27,267 nt of DNA from IMG/VR virus record IMGVR_UViG_3300031951_012057, positions 1 to 27,267 of that record. The stretch is one strand, 5' to 3'. Below, one piece after another: positions 9,046 to 18,847 of this stretch (the first letter of the stretch is position 1; each line of letters starts with the position of its first letter). This DNA is from a virus. The notes under the pieces are model-generated. The model was given only the letters and a program-made list of their open reading frames with translations. It ran no database searches and was not told the DNA's origin. A program made the position numbers and the translations under genes.

Positions 9046-10867
9046 TTATTGGTTGTCTGGTTATGGTTTGTTCAATATAATTAGTTCCTTCAGGAATAAT
9101 TCTAAAAATAAAATTTTCATGAGGATAGTGAACACCGTTTAAAAATGGATAATCAACACCCAATCCAGTACTGTCAACATACCCATAAGGGTATAAATCT
9201 CTCCAAATGAATTTATCATTTGTTGATGTGAAATATGCGTAGTTCGGAATATTTTCAACCAATTTTTTATCACCTTCCTCTATATAATCCGAAAAAACTC
9301 TAATTGTCATTGAGTGTAATGGATTATAATAATATCCTCTTTGGTTGGAGGCTGTAGTATCGTTTGATTGATTTATATTAAATAAATTTGGGTTAAATTT
9401 TATTTTATGGTAAACACGAGAAATTACTCTTTCAGTTTGTTCAAAATCATTCCACTCACATAAATCACCATCCAATACATCATCTTTTTGTAATGTATTC
9501 AAATAGGTGAAATTATAGTCATTACCATTTATCGTTTTTTGATAGTCTGAAAATGTGAAATTGGTATTCGATAATGAATTGTTATTATCCCACCAAGGAT
9601 TAGGAACTGTTGTTGTTCCTGATGATGGTATATTAAAGTCCCATCCTTGTTTCATAGGGTAATAATTTCCAGTCTGAGAATTATTAACTCCAAATGTCCA
9701 TCCAAAATACCCTTTCCACATAACGGTAAAAAATAATTCAGAAACAGGTCTCTTTTGATTATCCAACAAATTATTAATATCTACAATGTTATTTACTGTA
9801 ACTGAATAAGCTTGAGATCCTTCTTTAACTGATATTCTTGATGTTAAATTAGGGGTTAAATTTGCTGGTTCAAATTTTTTAACATTTCTAAATGCTGTCT
9901 GTTCGAATCCTGTTTTAGTAACAATAACATCATCAATATTTGTTAATATTTTATTTTTTCTTATATAATATTTTGAGATAGTATCATCAACATTATCTCT
10001 TGATATAACTCTTCGAGCAGTACCTTGCCCTCCATCATTAAATGTTGTACCAGTATATCCTACATTAATGATATTAAACACATATTCTTCACTACCAAAT
10101 ATGTTATCACCCAATGAATATACTTGATAAACATCATTAACACTAGTTCCAGTGTATCTGAAATTGGAACTAACTTTAAAGAAATCTCCAACACTCATCC
10201 CGTGTTTAATAGGACATCTAAATCCAATTATATTTCTTCCATTATATGTTGATTGTTTAATAACGAATGGAATACCATCACTAACTCCCCAATTTACCGT
10301 TGGGAATGTAGGATTTGGCTCATTCGGTACTTTGAATGTTGCTCGTAATTGTTTATTATAATCATTCTCATAAGCATAACTGATGAAAAAGTTCCAATTA
10401 TAACTTGATGCACTTTTAGTTGCGAAGTTTACATGAGCAGGTGTTGAACCCGATGATGCCGTATATCCTGATACATTATTATCATATCGAATAAAATCAA
10501 ATTCATTATACAATGGAAATCCACCCCATGGGAAATTTGAGTTTGGGTCACATCTTTGAATAACTGTTTCCAAAGCGTTAACATAATACAAATTCTGTTC
10601 AAAAGGCGGGTATGGTGGATTTCCAATAGTCGAGCCAGTATAAGCGTTTTTAAATATTATTGAGAACTTACAAGCCGGTCTGAATTTGTTAGAACTTTCC
10701 CTTTCTTGTAAAAAAGTTTCTTCCAAATTTACGTTGGCGGTTCTTTCATATTCAACCATTTGTTTTTGAGTTTCCTCCAAATCAAGTGGAATTGATAAAT
10801 CGGTATTAGGTGATCCTTTATATCTAAACGAACCTAAAACTATTCTTGTATCATTTCTATTACCCAT
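9029..10867 (-). CDS. Unrecognised tail-module protein, 612 residues
   Basis: It starts MGNRNDTRIVLGSFRYKGSP directly after the stop of the 1,840-residue gene (TAAATG), so translational coupling is likely. An early charged, probably helical stretch (LEETQKQMVEYERTANVNLE, about residues 29-48) is followed by a long beta-type sequence rich in Asn, Tyr, Thr and Gly, typical of phage baseplate or fibre proteins. There is no signal peptide, membrane segment or enzyme motif. I do not recognise the family; baseplate or tail function is inferred from its place four genes after gp25. Confidence 0.6.
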   Translation of the reverse strand: MGNRNDTRIVLGSFRYKGSPNTDLSIPLDLEETQKQMVEYERTANVNLEETFLQERESSNKFRPACKFSIIFKNAYTGSTIGNPPYPPFEQNLYYVNALETVIQRCDPNSNFPWGGFPLYNEFDFIRYDNNVSGYTASSGSTPAHVNFATKSASSYNWNFFISYAYENDYNKQLRATFKVPNEPNPTFPTVNWGVSDGIPFVIKQSTYNGRNIIGFRCPIKHGMSVGDFFKVSSNFRYTGTSVNDVYQVYSLGDNIFGSEEYVFNIINVGYTGTTFNDGGQGTARRVISRDNVDDTISKYYIRKNKILTNIDDVIVTKTGFEQTAFRNVKKFEPANLTPNLTSRISVKEGSQAYSVTVNNIVDINNLLDNQKRPVSELFFTVMWKGYFGWTFGVNNSQTGNYYPMKQGWDFNIPSSGTTTVPNPWWDNNNSLSNTNFTFSDYQKTINGNDYNFTYLNTLQKDDVLDGDLCEWNDFEQTERVISRVYHKIKFNPNLFNINQSNDTTASNQRGYYYNPLHSMTIRVFSDYIEEGDKKLVENIPNYAYFTSTNDKFIWRDLYPYGYVDSTGLGVDYPFLNGVHYPHENFIFRIIPEGTNYIEQTITRQPISDPCE

Positions 10868-13800
10868 TTATTCTGTTATGTTTTCAAAGTTTATCCATTT
10901 CTTAATAAATCTATCCCATGCGGTTTTACCATTTTTCAACCCAAAATAAAAATAATATGGGGCACCAACTGTAACCGCATTCGATTGGGGACTATTTGTA
11001 TTCCAAGATGGTCGCGATGCGTCGTATTGATTGTAATTTGGTGATAATGGATTACTGTCATACGAATAAATATATCCTTTAGAATCTCTTGAGAACGAAC
11101 TATTACTTCTGAAATATCTTGAGTTTGTATCTAACCTATCCAATGATTGATATCTTCTTTTAAAGAACGATGTTGAAATCGGTGTGGTGAACCATGTGTT
11201 ACTCTGTGAACCAAATATGTTATTGTATGGTGATCCGGCTGAATTCTCATTGTTATTTATTTGCCACTGGTAAAATGGCACTTCTTGTGAATAAACAAAG
11301 AAATTACTAAAAGCACAGCTACTATTCGGAGATGCTAGCGGATTAATAATTGTTCTCTTTGGTGAAAGATAGTCTCTAGTTTGTGAATCAGATGAAAAGA
11401 ATATACCAAATACAGGATCATCACTTCGAGTACTTACAAAATAAATTGGATCCTGATCATTTGGTCCACCAATTGGTGGATAATTATCAGCATCAAATTC
11501 AACAACACCCAATTCTGAATTTATTGAAATCATTTGAGCATAATCACCATCAACAAAGTTTTTATACTCATCTCTACCATTGAAATAACTCTTAACATTT
11601 GCTCCTCCAGTACCTAATAAATTTTGAATAAAGCTGTTATTAATTAATCTACTTACAATTAGGATATTAAGAATTTCAGATACATCTTTATATGTTGTAT
11701 CGGATAATCTGTTCATTATATATCCATCATATTCATTAGTAAGTACTAATTCTTGTGTGAAGTCATTTCTAGGTCCTAAATCAACAATAGTTGTTGGGAA
11801 TTTAAGATTTCTTTCATTACCTTTATATGTCCCAACTGTAGGTGCTCTTCTATTAGCCCCAATAAATGTTCCCGATTGTGTTGTTGATCCTGAGATGTAT
11901 GGGCTACTTCTATAATAATAGTTATTAGTCGGATGTAGTATTACAGTATCTTTACAATAATTACGTACAGGGTTGTTATTAATGTCGAAAAATGTATCGT
12001 TTTTGAAGGAGAAGGCATATAATGTACCATTAATCCAATTATTCGTAAACATATGCGACCATATATTTCTACAAGCAGCATAGTTAATTTGTATCCTATT
12101 TGTCCATTCGTTTAATAATGAAAAATCTTTAATTATTGAGGCAAATGGTGCTGTTATAAGTACATAACAACCATTATCGATGATAAGTGCGTTATTTACA
12201 CCATTTTCATAACAAACATTGGGTCTTTCTAAAACAGTAATTTCATTACCATCTGGAGTATAACAACCTAATGGTACTAATGATTCGCATGAAAATGTAT
12301 TTAATATTGGTACTCCTTCCGGATTATCCTCAGCATTCTGTGCTATATCACCAAAGTTTGGTGTGTTAAGAGGTGATGATGTACTAGATCCAAATAAACC
12401 TCCAGTTCCTCCACTTCCATCATCATCTTCATTTATGGTATATACCGTAAATAATGGGTTAGAAAATAATGGGAAAACATTCTGTAAATCTTGAATATAT
12501 GATGTTGAGATAGGTAACCTATCCGATCTCATTACGATTCTACCCTCAGACGCCATTGTAGTGGTATATGAATATGATAAATTATATAATAAGTAAGATG
12601 GGGCGTAATAATAAGACACCCCTTTTGGTCTATTATCGTTAGGATCTAAATCAGGACCTAAACTACATTGTCCAGCCCCACCATTTAAACATAATACTTG
12701 ATTCATAAATGTACCACCTTCAACAATTTGATTCGGCCAATATGAACGATAATATATGTTTGGACTTTTATGTCTATCAAGCCCTATACGATCTTGATCC
12801 CCATTTAAAATAGGATATCTTTCTTCTTGAAGATCACGTATTCTTCTGAATTCAACTTGAAATGCGTTTCTTAATTGTTCAGTATATCGTGGGGGGTAAC
12901 CTCTGTTGTTTGACTGATAATCTCTATTCAGTTTTAAATATACTGGATTGTCTTGTGTTGTAGGGTTTGTGTTACTATTATTTGTAACATCACTAACATC
13001 TCTAGCATTATCCAAATAAGAATAAAATGTTGTTTTATCTAATTGTGAATAATATTTAGGTAATCCTGAATTAAATTCAATAAAACTAGATGTACCTACA
13101 GTATTTGGTTTATAACGATATGATGGATAATACAAATATTGTCCACTATCAGAATCAAACCCATCGACATTATTATTGTGTCTAGTATTTTTAATACCTC
13201 CATTAATTGGTATGTTTAGTTTAAAATTATCACCTCTAACTACAAATCTTGGAAGGGGGGATTGTAAGGGATCGATACATCCAGGATTATAATAAGGATT
13301 ACAATTTGAACTAAAATCAAATCTATTCCAGTTATTTATTCCCAAGTTTGTTGGGGGAACTGGAGTTCTAGCCCATATAGGCGAAGAGAATGGATTAATA
13401 ACACCTGATAAATCATACTCAACTTCACCTCTCTTGGAATACGGGTCAACTCCTCTTACTAAGAATACAAGAACTTGATTTTCAAAATTATTAAATGATT
13501 GTGCAGGACTAACACGATATGTACCTGTTTGATAAAATCTATTAGTATTAGATTGACCTCGATATTGATTTTGAACAAAATCGTTATCATCAACTCTCAT
13601 TGTAACAATATTAGTACGGGTAAACAATGCGTGATGTAATGTACCAGGATAGTTGGGGTAATGTTTACCAGAAAAAGGAAATGAATAATCAAATTGATAA
13701 TTTTCAGGATTTCCTGGTTGTCCATAAAGAAAACTATAAAAATTAGCAATAGTGTCTGCAGTAATAACTTGAAAATATTCAATATCCATTGGATATTTAT

Positions 13801-16390
13801 TATATTCTACTTCATCAACCCCATCATTAATTAGATAGGTTGTTACATTATCTCCCGTCCCATCAAATTTAGCCCAATTAACATCAATACTCGTAGGTCC
13901 AGTGTTAATAGTTTGTCCTGTAGTGGCAGTATTACCAAATTGATTTGTCGTATTTCCTGTTAGATTTCTATCACTTGATAATTCAGGATTTTGGAATGTT
14001 ACTAGTTTACCTGATGTAAATTCACCTAATTTTTCAGGTTTTACCATCAAAACTAATACATTATCAAAATGATATGGTGCTTCAGTGCCAAACACAATCC
14101 ATTTGTCGGTGAATGAAAAAGGATCGTCACGCCAATCAGGATAACCATTTAATGTTGGTCTGAATGACACTCTAATTCTATTTCCACCACCCCAAGGATT
14201 GGTTGAATTTCTTACATCTTGATTTTGAGGAAACCAATCCCCATCCTGACCAGTAACATAATAATCCCATTCAGTAGTCCTATTACCATCATAGTATGCT
14301 GATTTTAAATTAAAAAGATTTAATCTCTCGAAAATTGGGATACTTGTTGTAAATATCTTTCTACCGTTTAATAAATCTTGCATTTGAGGTGCAAATGTAC
14401 CTGGCGATGGTAATCCGGGATCGTATGGTTTTCCTGTTAATAAAAGTTGTTCAGAAAATGTTAAATAATTGGGTTCGTCTAAGAAATTAGTCTGTGGATC
14501 ACAAAAAGGACTATATTGTCCACACCAAACACCGTTTAGTTGACTGATTTGATCATAAGGATATGTAAAACTAGCGGGATTGGGGTTCTGTTCACCATGT
14601 CTATCTTGCCAAAGTCCTGCTGGTCGTGTATATTGACTGAAAGACCATAGTGGTGTTAAATATCCTTGTTGAGTTAATGCCTCGTCAATTGCTGTTTGTG
14701 CCGCTGAAGGACCCGGACCTGTTGCGTCACCCCCTTCTTTACAGTTACACAAATCACAATCAGGATAAGATAAATTTGGTAATCTTAAGTTTGCAATTTT
14801 TCTCCAAAGTGAACTACCAAATGTTAAAACATATAATAATCCCGCCAATAGATGTGAAACTATTAATAATATATATAATATTGGTCTAGCGATATATAAC
14901 AAAATAATAAATAACAAATATTGTGAATCAAATCTATAAAAAGCATCATTAGTAGGGAACTTAACGTTTTCACTTTCACAAGCATCGTCCAAGATATTTC
15001 TTATTGAAATTGTTCTATTAGGTAAATAACCCCTTCTATATTGGTCTATTAATTGTGTTACAGTATAAACTTTATTAAATGACATTAAATAAAAATAATC
15101 CTCACAATCTATAGCGGCTTGAGGATCAACATATTCATCCCAATCTAAACTAAAAGCGTATGATTTATAAACATTTGGATTTGACACTCCCGGATCATTT
15201 CCACCTGATGTCCAACCATATTCTCTAATATTTGGAACTAAGAAATACGCTCTTTTAATTGGATCAGATAACTTAGGTGATTGATTCCATTTAATTTTAA
15301 ATCTATATTTTCCTCTTGTCGGGATACCAACACTTGGATCGTTAGATATAACTCTTTCACCAAATTCATTAGTGAAGACATAATCCAAATTCATTGGTAC
15401 ATCAATTAACCATGTACCATTATCATCAATAACTTGTCCTCCTGAGTCCAATTCAAAAACTTCAAGTATTGGTCTACCTTGATTATCTTGTTGTATTGTT
15501 TGTCTAATTGCTAAAATTTCACCAGGTCCAGCAACTAATCCACATAAATCACCTTGTTTTGGTTTTATTTTACAATTACTTTTTTGAGATTGATCATCCC
15601 CTGATGAAATAATAGAACCCATGAATATCGCAGTTGGTGTGATATTCACATTTGATTCCGCAGTGATATCGAAGTCAGTTCTTGTTATACCAATACTACA
15701 AACATCAGTTTCTCCCCAAAAAGGATCAACATTTATTGTTCTGTTAAATGATATAATCTGAGGTAAACTATTTAAATTACTTGATGATTTAAATGAAGCA
15801 CCTGCAACCTGAGATTCTGTCGCAACACCAGCTCTAATTAAGTCCTGTGGTGATAATGAGAATTCACCGATGTCTGATAAGTCAATGTCAACATGAATCG
15901 TTTGTGAACCAAGTGGGACACCAAATATCATATAGTCACCACTGTCATTCGTTTGTGTTGTGAACTTATAATACTTATCATAAACTTCAATCACATTGGT
16001 GTCAATCAAAGCATCTTCTCTATCAGGAAAACTACCTGTAGGGACGTGAGCACTATATGATTTTGTGTATGGTAATAAATTATATCTATACCCATCCTCG
16101 TTGACATCAGATAGTGATTTATACGGATATAAAGTTGATATTACAGGATTTTCTTCATCTTCACTTGAAAGTGGAATAAATAGAGATACCTTACAATTTG
16201 GTAAACCTAATCCATTATTTGCAGATATTCTACCAATGATAACACCATAATCGGAACATTGTCTATTATAAACTTGACTTGATAATATTTTAAGAGAAAG
16301 TATCTCTAACTGTTCAAAATCCTGATCTAATAGTAATTTAATGGATTTATCAACCCCAACTTGGGTTCTTATTCTATATGTATTTGACAT
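10868..16390 (-). CDS. Giant tail/baseplate protein, 1,840 residues, with internal hydrophobic segment and Cys cluster
   Basis: The ATG at 16390 follows a 74-base gap after the gp6 gene. Residues about 48-190 resemble a carboxypeptidase-regulatory-like Ig fold: VIIGRISANNGLGLPNCKVS, then NDSGDYMIFGVPLGSQTIHV. At residues 491-524 lies a strongly hydrophobic stretch (YLLFIILLYIARPILYILL, continuing to LLYVLTF), followed by basic residues (WRKI) and a C545-C548-C550 cluster (CDLCNC). That is unusual inside a virion protein and looks like one or two membrane-spanning helices. The rest, up to residue 1840, is Asn/Tyr/Pro-rich beta-type sequence. By position (after gp25 and gp6) it could be the counterpart of T4 gp7, but I see no sequence match to gp7. 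A role as a large baseplate or tail protein that contacts the cell envelope is a hypothesis. Confidence 0.7.
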   Translation of the reverse strand: MSNTYRIRTQVGVDKSIKLLLDQDFEQLEILSLKILSSQVYNRQCSDYGVIIGRISANNGLGLPNCKVSLFIPLSSEDEENPVISTLYPYKSLSDVNEDGYRYNLLPYTKSYSAHVPTGSFPDREDALIDTNVIEVYDKYYKFTTQTNDSGDYMIFGVPLGSQTIHVDIDLSDIGEFSLSPQDLIRAGVATESQVAGASFKSSSNLNSLPQIISFNRTINVDPFWGETDVCSIGITRTDFDITAESNVNITPTAIFMGSIISSGDDQSQKSNCKIKPKQGDLCGLVAGPGEILAIRQTIQQDNQGRPILEVFELDSGGQVIDDNGTWLIDVPMNLDYVFTNEFGERVISNDPSVGIPTRGKYRFKIKWNQSPKLSDPIKRAYFLVPNIREYGWTSGGNDPGVSNPNVYKSYAFSLDWDEYVDPQAAIDCEDYFYLMSFNKVYTVTQLIDQYRRGYLPNRTISIRNILDDACESENVKFPTNDAFYRFDSQYLLFIILLYIARPILYILLIVSHLLAGLLYVLTFGSSLWRKIANLRLPNLSYPDCDLCNCKEGGDATGPGPSAAQTAIDEALTQQGYLTPLWSFSQYTRPAGLWQDRHGEQNPNPASFTYPYDQISQLNGVWCGQYSPFCDPQTNFLDEPNYLTFSEQLLLTGKPYDPGLPSPGTFAPQMQDLLNGRKIFTTSIPIFERLNLFNLKSAYYDGNRTTEWDYYVTGQDGDWFPQNQDVRNSTNPWGGGNRIRVSFRPTLNGYPDWRDDPFSFTDKWIVFGTEAPYHFDNVLVLMVKPEKLGEFTSGKLVTFQNPELSSDRNLTGNTTNQFGNTATTGQTINTGPTSIDVNWAKFDGTGDNVTTYLINDGVDEVEYNKYPMDIEYFQVITADTIANFYSFLYGQPGNPENYQFDYSFPFSGKHYPNYPGTLHHALFTRTNIVTMRVDDNDFVQNQYRGQSNTNRFYQTGTYRVSPAQSFNNFENQVLVFLVRGVDPYSKRGEVEYDLSGVINPFSSPIWARTPVPPTNLGINNWNRFDFSSNCNPYYNPGCIDPLQSPLPRFVVRGDNFKLNIPINGGIKNTRHNNNVDGFDSDSGQYLYYPSYRYKPNTVGTSSFIEFNSGLPKYYSQLDKTTFYSYLDNARDVSDVTNNSNTNPTTQDNPVYLKLNRDYQSNNRGYPPRYTEQLRNAFQVEFRRIRDLQEERYPILNGDQDRIGLDRHKSPNIYYRSYWPNQIVEGGTFMNQVLCLNGGAGQCSLGPDLDPNDNRPKGVSYYYAPSYLLYNLSYSYTTTMASEGRIVMRSDRLPISTSYIQDLQNVFPLFSNPLFTVYTINEDDDGSGGTGGLFGSSTSSPLNTPNFGDIAQNAEDNPEGVPILNTFSCESLVPLGCYTPDGNEITVLERPNVCYENGVNNALIIDNGCYVLITAPFASIIKDFSLLNEWTNRIQINYAACRNIWSHMFTNNWINGTLYAFSFKNDTFFDINNNPVRNYCKDTVILHPTNNYYYRSSPYISGSTTQSGTFIGANRRAPTVGTYKGNERNLKFPTTIVDLGPRNDFTQELVLTNEYDGYIMNRLSDTTYKDVSEILNILIVSRLINNSFIQNLLGTGGANVKSYFNGRDEYKNFVDGDYAQMISINSELGVVEFDADNYPPIGGPNDQDPIYFVSTRSDDPVFGIFFSSDSQTRDYLSPKRTIINPLASPNSSCAFSNFFVYSQEVPFYQWQINNNENSAGSPYNNIFGSQSNTWFTTPISTSFFKRRYQSLDRLDTNSRYFRSNSSFSRDSKGYIYSYDSNPLSPNYNQYDASRPSWNTNSPQSNAVTVGAPYYFYFGLKNGKTAWDRFIKKWINFENITE

Positions 16391-16393
16391 TAA

Positions 16394-16441
16394 TTTATCT
16401 TTTTAAATAAATACTTTATTTGACTTTTTCAAAAAGATAAA
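16394..16441 (-). promoter_or_regulatory. Inverted repeat in the leader of the 1,840-residue gene
   Basis: TTTATCTTTTT (16394-16404) and AAAAAGATAAA (16431-16441) form a perfect 11-bp inverted repeat with a 26-base spacer, centred about 28 bases upstream of the start codon. On the coding strand the transcript could form an A/U-rich stem ahead of the gene. It could be an operator, a weak attenuator or chance in AT-rich DNA; the sequence does not decide. Confidence 0.35.
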
Positions 16442-16464
16442 TCAATTATGGGGGAAATAAATTA

Positions 16465-18303
16465 TTAGGAGAAATTGACGGTAGATAAATTCTTAACTCT
16501 CACATTAATATCCTTACCAGAAAATCTAACCTGATACGTTTGACTCGGTTCCGCAAATATGGTATCGTCAATTAATTCTATCTGTTTTGTATTACTATCC
16601 AAATATCTTTGTGAAGTTTGAGATGATGAATATTGTCCTCCCACCTTATTAAAAATTAAAATATCGGCAACTGATATAATTCCATTTTGAGATTGGATTA
16701 TTCTTCTGATTTCAGATACATTAACATTTTGTCCCATTTCTCTTGATTTTGGACTCATATATTCACTAACACTATCGGCAATTTGAGCGATAACCGCCCC
16801 CTGATTCTGACTATTATCCAAGACAACATCAATTGTAAACGATAAGTCAATTACATTTGCAGATTCAATTGATATATAATCATTTATCATTCTATAGTTT
16901 GATAGATAGTTCGCAATATTACTTTTAAGTGTGTTTGAGGTGATTTCAGTTAGATTTCCTGACTCATCATAAGATAGAATCTTAATTTTAATTTTGTTAT
17001 TCTCCTCAGTTATTGATACCTTTGCAGGTGCTCCAAATTGAGACGGCATTGTTCTTATTATTGATTCATAATCATTAACAGTTACCGCCCTGTTTTGTGC
17101 AGCAAAGTTAAATGCCACCAAGTTTCTAACCTCTTCGGTTGTTGGATTTGGTGCCCCTCCAATAGCTGCAGTGACATTAGTACAAGATAATGAATTAACC
17201 ACACTTGTATTAACTGAATCTGAAGGACCGTTAACAAAGAATGAAACAGTACCTATTTGAGTTATCACATTAACACCTAAATTACTAGATGTTCCTCCAC
17301 CTATTCTATATTGAACAAATAATGTCGTATTCGCCTTAAGTGTACTACCTAAAGCAAAGTTATTAGAGTACTTGTATAAATCTAACTGATATCCATTTCT
17401 TGCGAATTCTCTCAATTGTTCATCAGCCGATTGACTTCCACCTCCGAATGTCATTTTAAAGAATCCTTCAGGTGTGTATTCTGTTATAAATTTGGTTGAG
17501 GTTGTAATATATTTTCCAACCTTTATACCAGGGTTATCAGCAACTTTAGTTGGATCCTCAACAAAAACTCTATCTTCCGCCAAAGCTTTTACTTCATACC
17601 ATCTATTATCTAATCCCAAAAATTCTTGTACTGAGGGTATGTTAGCATATTGTGTACCATCTTTTAATAACACACTTGTCACCCCTAAAACATTTCTTTC
17701 AGGTAAAAATAATTCAAAGAATGGTTTAATATCGTTTGGTGTTATTACTCTTTTGAACACTTTAGTGATACCATTAACAACCGTTTCTTGTTTAACAATA
17801 GTGTAGTTTAACAATCTATTTCCTGAATCAAAATTAGGTATTTTTAACCTATTTGGGAATCCTTCAGCATTTACTGCCGAAGCAAAATCAATATCATAAA
17901 CGGTTTCAAATACTTGTCCCGCACCATTAATCTGAGCCCCTCTTCTTAATATACCACAATATCTTAAATCTTCTCTATCACCAAATGCTGGTACTGTTAT
18001 CGAGAAATTAACTAACGCAACTGATGGTCTTTGTCCGGGGATTTTTAAACCATAAGTTTTAGCTATGTTAAAAATAGATGAACGTTGTTGTGCAAATTGT
18101 AATACAGTTTCTTGTATACTTCTATCTATATTAAATTGTAAGTTATCTGATACCGCAGCGTTTAAATCCAATAATGCGGAGAAAACCGAAGCATCATTGA
18201 AATTATCAATTAAATCAGGATAATATGTTCGAGTAAAGTTTATTAATTCAGTTCTTATTGACTGAAAATCCCTGGTTGTATATGATATTTTTTTATTCGC
18301 CAT
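16465..18303 (-). CDS. 6: Baseplate wedge protein, T4 gp6-like (baseplate_J family)
   Basis: 612 residues, close to T4 gp6 (660). The start MANKKISYTTRDFQSIRTEL matches the gp6-type opening '.YTTRDF.SI...L..y....yP', followed by NFNDASVFSALLDLNAAVSD and the helical IQETVLQFAQQRSSIFNIA. The middle has a beta region with G-rich turns (FGGGSQSADEQLREFARNGY). The C-terminal part opens with RAVTVNDYESIIRTMPSQFG near residue 403, a conserved feature of gp6/baseplate_J proteins. In T4, gp6 dimers pair with gp7 to form the wedge ring of the baseplate, next to gp25 and gp53. The gene starts just after the gp25-like gene with a 4-base gap. Confidence in family is high. Confidence 0.9.
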   Translation of the reverse strand: MANKKISYTTRDFQSIRTELINFTRTYYPDLIDNFNDASVFSALLDLNAAVSDNLQFNIDRSIQETVLQFAQQRSSIFNIAKTYGLKIPGQRPSVALVNFSITVPAFGDREDLRYCGILRRGAQINGAGQVFETVYDIDFASAVNAEGFPNRLKIPNFDSGNRLLNYTIVKQETVVNGITKVFKRVITPNDIKPFFELFLPERNVLGVTSVLLKDGTQYANIPSVQEFLGLDNRWYEVKALAEDRVFVEDPTKVADNPGIKVGKYITTSTKFITEYTPEGFFKMTFGGGSQSADEQLREFARNGYQLDLYKYSNNFALGSTLKANTTLFVQYRIGGGTSSNLGVNVITQIGTVSFFVNGPSDSVNTSVVNSLSCTNVTAAIGGAPNPTTEEVRNLVAFNFAAQNRAVTVNDYESIIRTMPSQFGAPAKVSITEENNKIKIKILSYDESGNLTEITSNTLKSNIANYLSNYRMINDYISIESANVIDLSFTIDVVLDNSQNQGAVIAQIADSVSEYMSPKSREMGQNVNVSEIRRIIQSQNGIISVADILIFNKVGGQYSSSQTSQRYLDSNTKQIELIDDTIFAEPSQTYQVRFSGKDINVRVKNLSTVNFS

Positions 18304-18307
18304 AATA

Positions 18308-18766
18308 TTAAATATTGATAATTATAAAATCACTTGAGTTAAATGCTGTATCGGTAACCAAGTAATCTATTTTGATTTTCGCGGTATGTTCAGCTTGACT
18401 AATTCCTGGTACTGTAAAAACTCTTTCATTATTGTCGTTGATATATGTACCCTTATCTTCTTCACCTTCAGATGCCGGATTTATTGTTATATTTGTAACT
18501 GTAATGCCCGGTAAATATTCAGTAACTGAATCCCTTATTTCGGCTTCCAAATCAGAGAAAGTCGGTCCATCCATTGGTTCAAAAATGTATTCATATAATC
18601 TAGTACCAAAATCAGGTAAATAATATCTTGTACCTTTCCTTGTTAAGAGAAGGTGAATTAAGTTAGTTCTTACTTCCTCATCTGTTGTTTGAGATAAACT
18701 TAAATAGTTTCCAAGATATGAATCTCGGAATGGAAAGTTTATACCATATGTAAATCCATCTGCCAT
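18308..18766 (-). CDS. 25: Baseplate wedge protein, T4 gp25-like (GPW/gp25 family)
   Basis: 152 residues from the ATG at 18766 (MADGFTYGINFPFRDSYLG); T4 gp25 is 132. An upstream in-frame TTG at 18814 would add 16 residues but lies against the U-tract of the terminator, so I chose the ATG. Family marks: an N-terminal 'gi.fPF', then TDEEVRTNLIHLLLTRKGTR, YYLPDFGTRLYEYIFEP, then an E/D-rich helix and LPGITVTNITINP. The LLTRKGTR...PDFG core is the EPR-type region of gp25. The family forms the inner wedge that connects the baseplate to the tail sheath. An acidic insert (EGEEDKG) near residue 110 is peculiar to this copy. It is the first gene of the late module, just past the terminator. Confidence 0.9.
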   Translation of the reverse strand: MADGFTYGINFPFRDSYLGNYLSLSQTTDEEVRTNLIHLLLTRKGTRYYLPDFGTRLYEYIFEPMDGPTFSDLEAEIRDSVTEYLPGITVTNITINPASEGEEDKGTYINDNNERVFTVPGISQAEHTAKIKIDYLVTDTAFNSSDFIIINI

Positions 18767-18807
18767 ATTGATAAATATAATGTTTGAATTATTTCTATAA
18801 ATACCAT

Positions 18808-18839
18808 AAAACAAAAAATCACGACATAATGTCGTGATT
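18808..18839 (-). terminator. Rho-independent terminator after nrdA
   Basis: AATCACGACA (18817-18826) and TGTCGTGATT (18830-18839) form a perfect 10-bp stem with a TAA loop. On the minus strand it is followed by TTTTTT, G, TTTT. It starts 8 bases after the nrdA stop codon. It separates the replication/nucleotide module from the tail module. Confidence 0.88.
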
Positions 18840-18847
18840 CTTATTTT

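Noticed and set aside
17474-17806. Plus-strand 110-codon open frame opposite gp6
   Set aside because: Antisense to a gene with clear gp6 homology; no motif or plausible start signal.
18767-18814. TTG start at 18814 extending the gp25-like protein by 16 residues
   Set aside because: It overlaps the terminator's U-tract, and the added residues do not fit the family N-terminus, whereas the ATG at 18766 gives a normal gp25 start.
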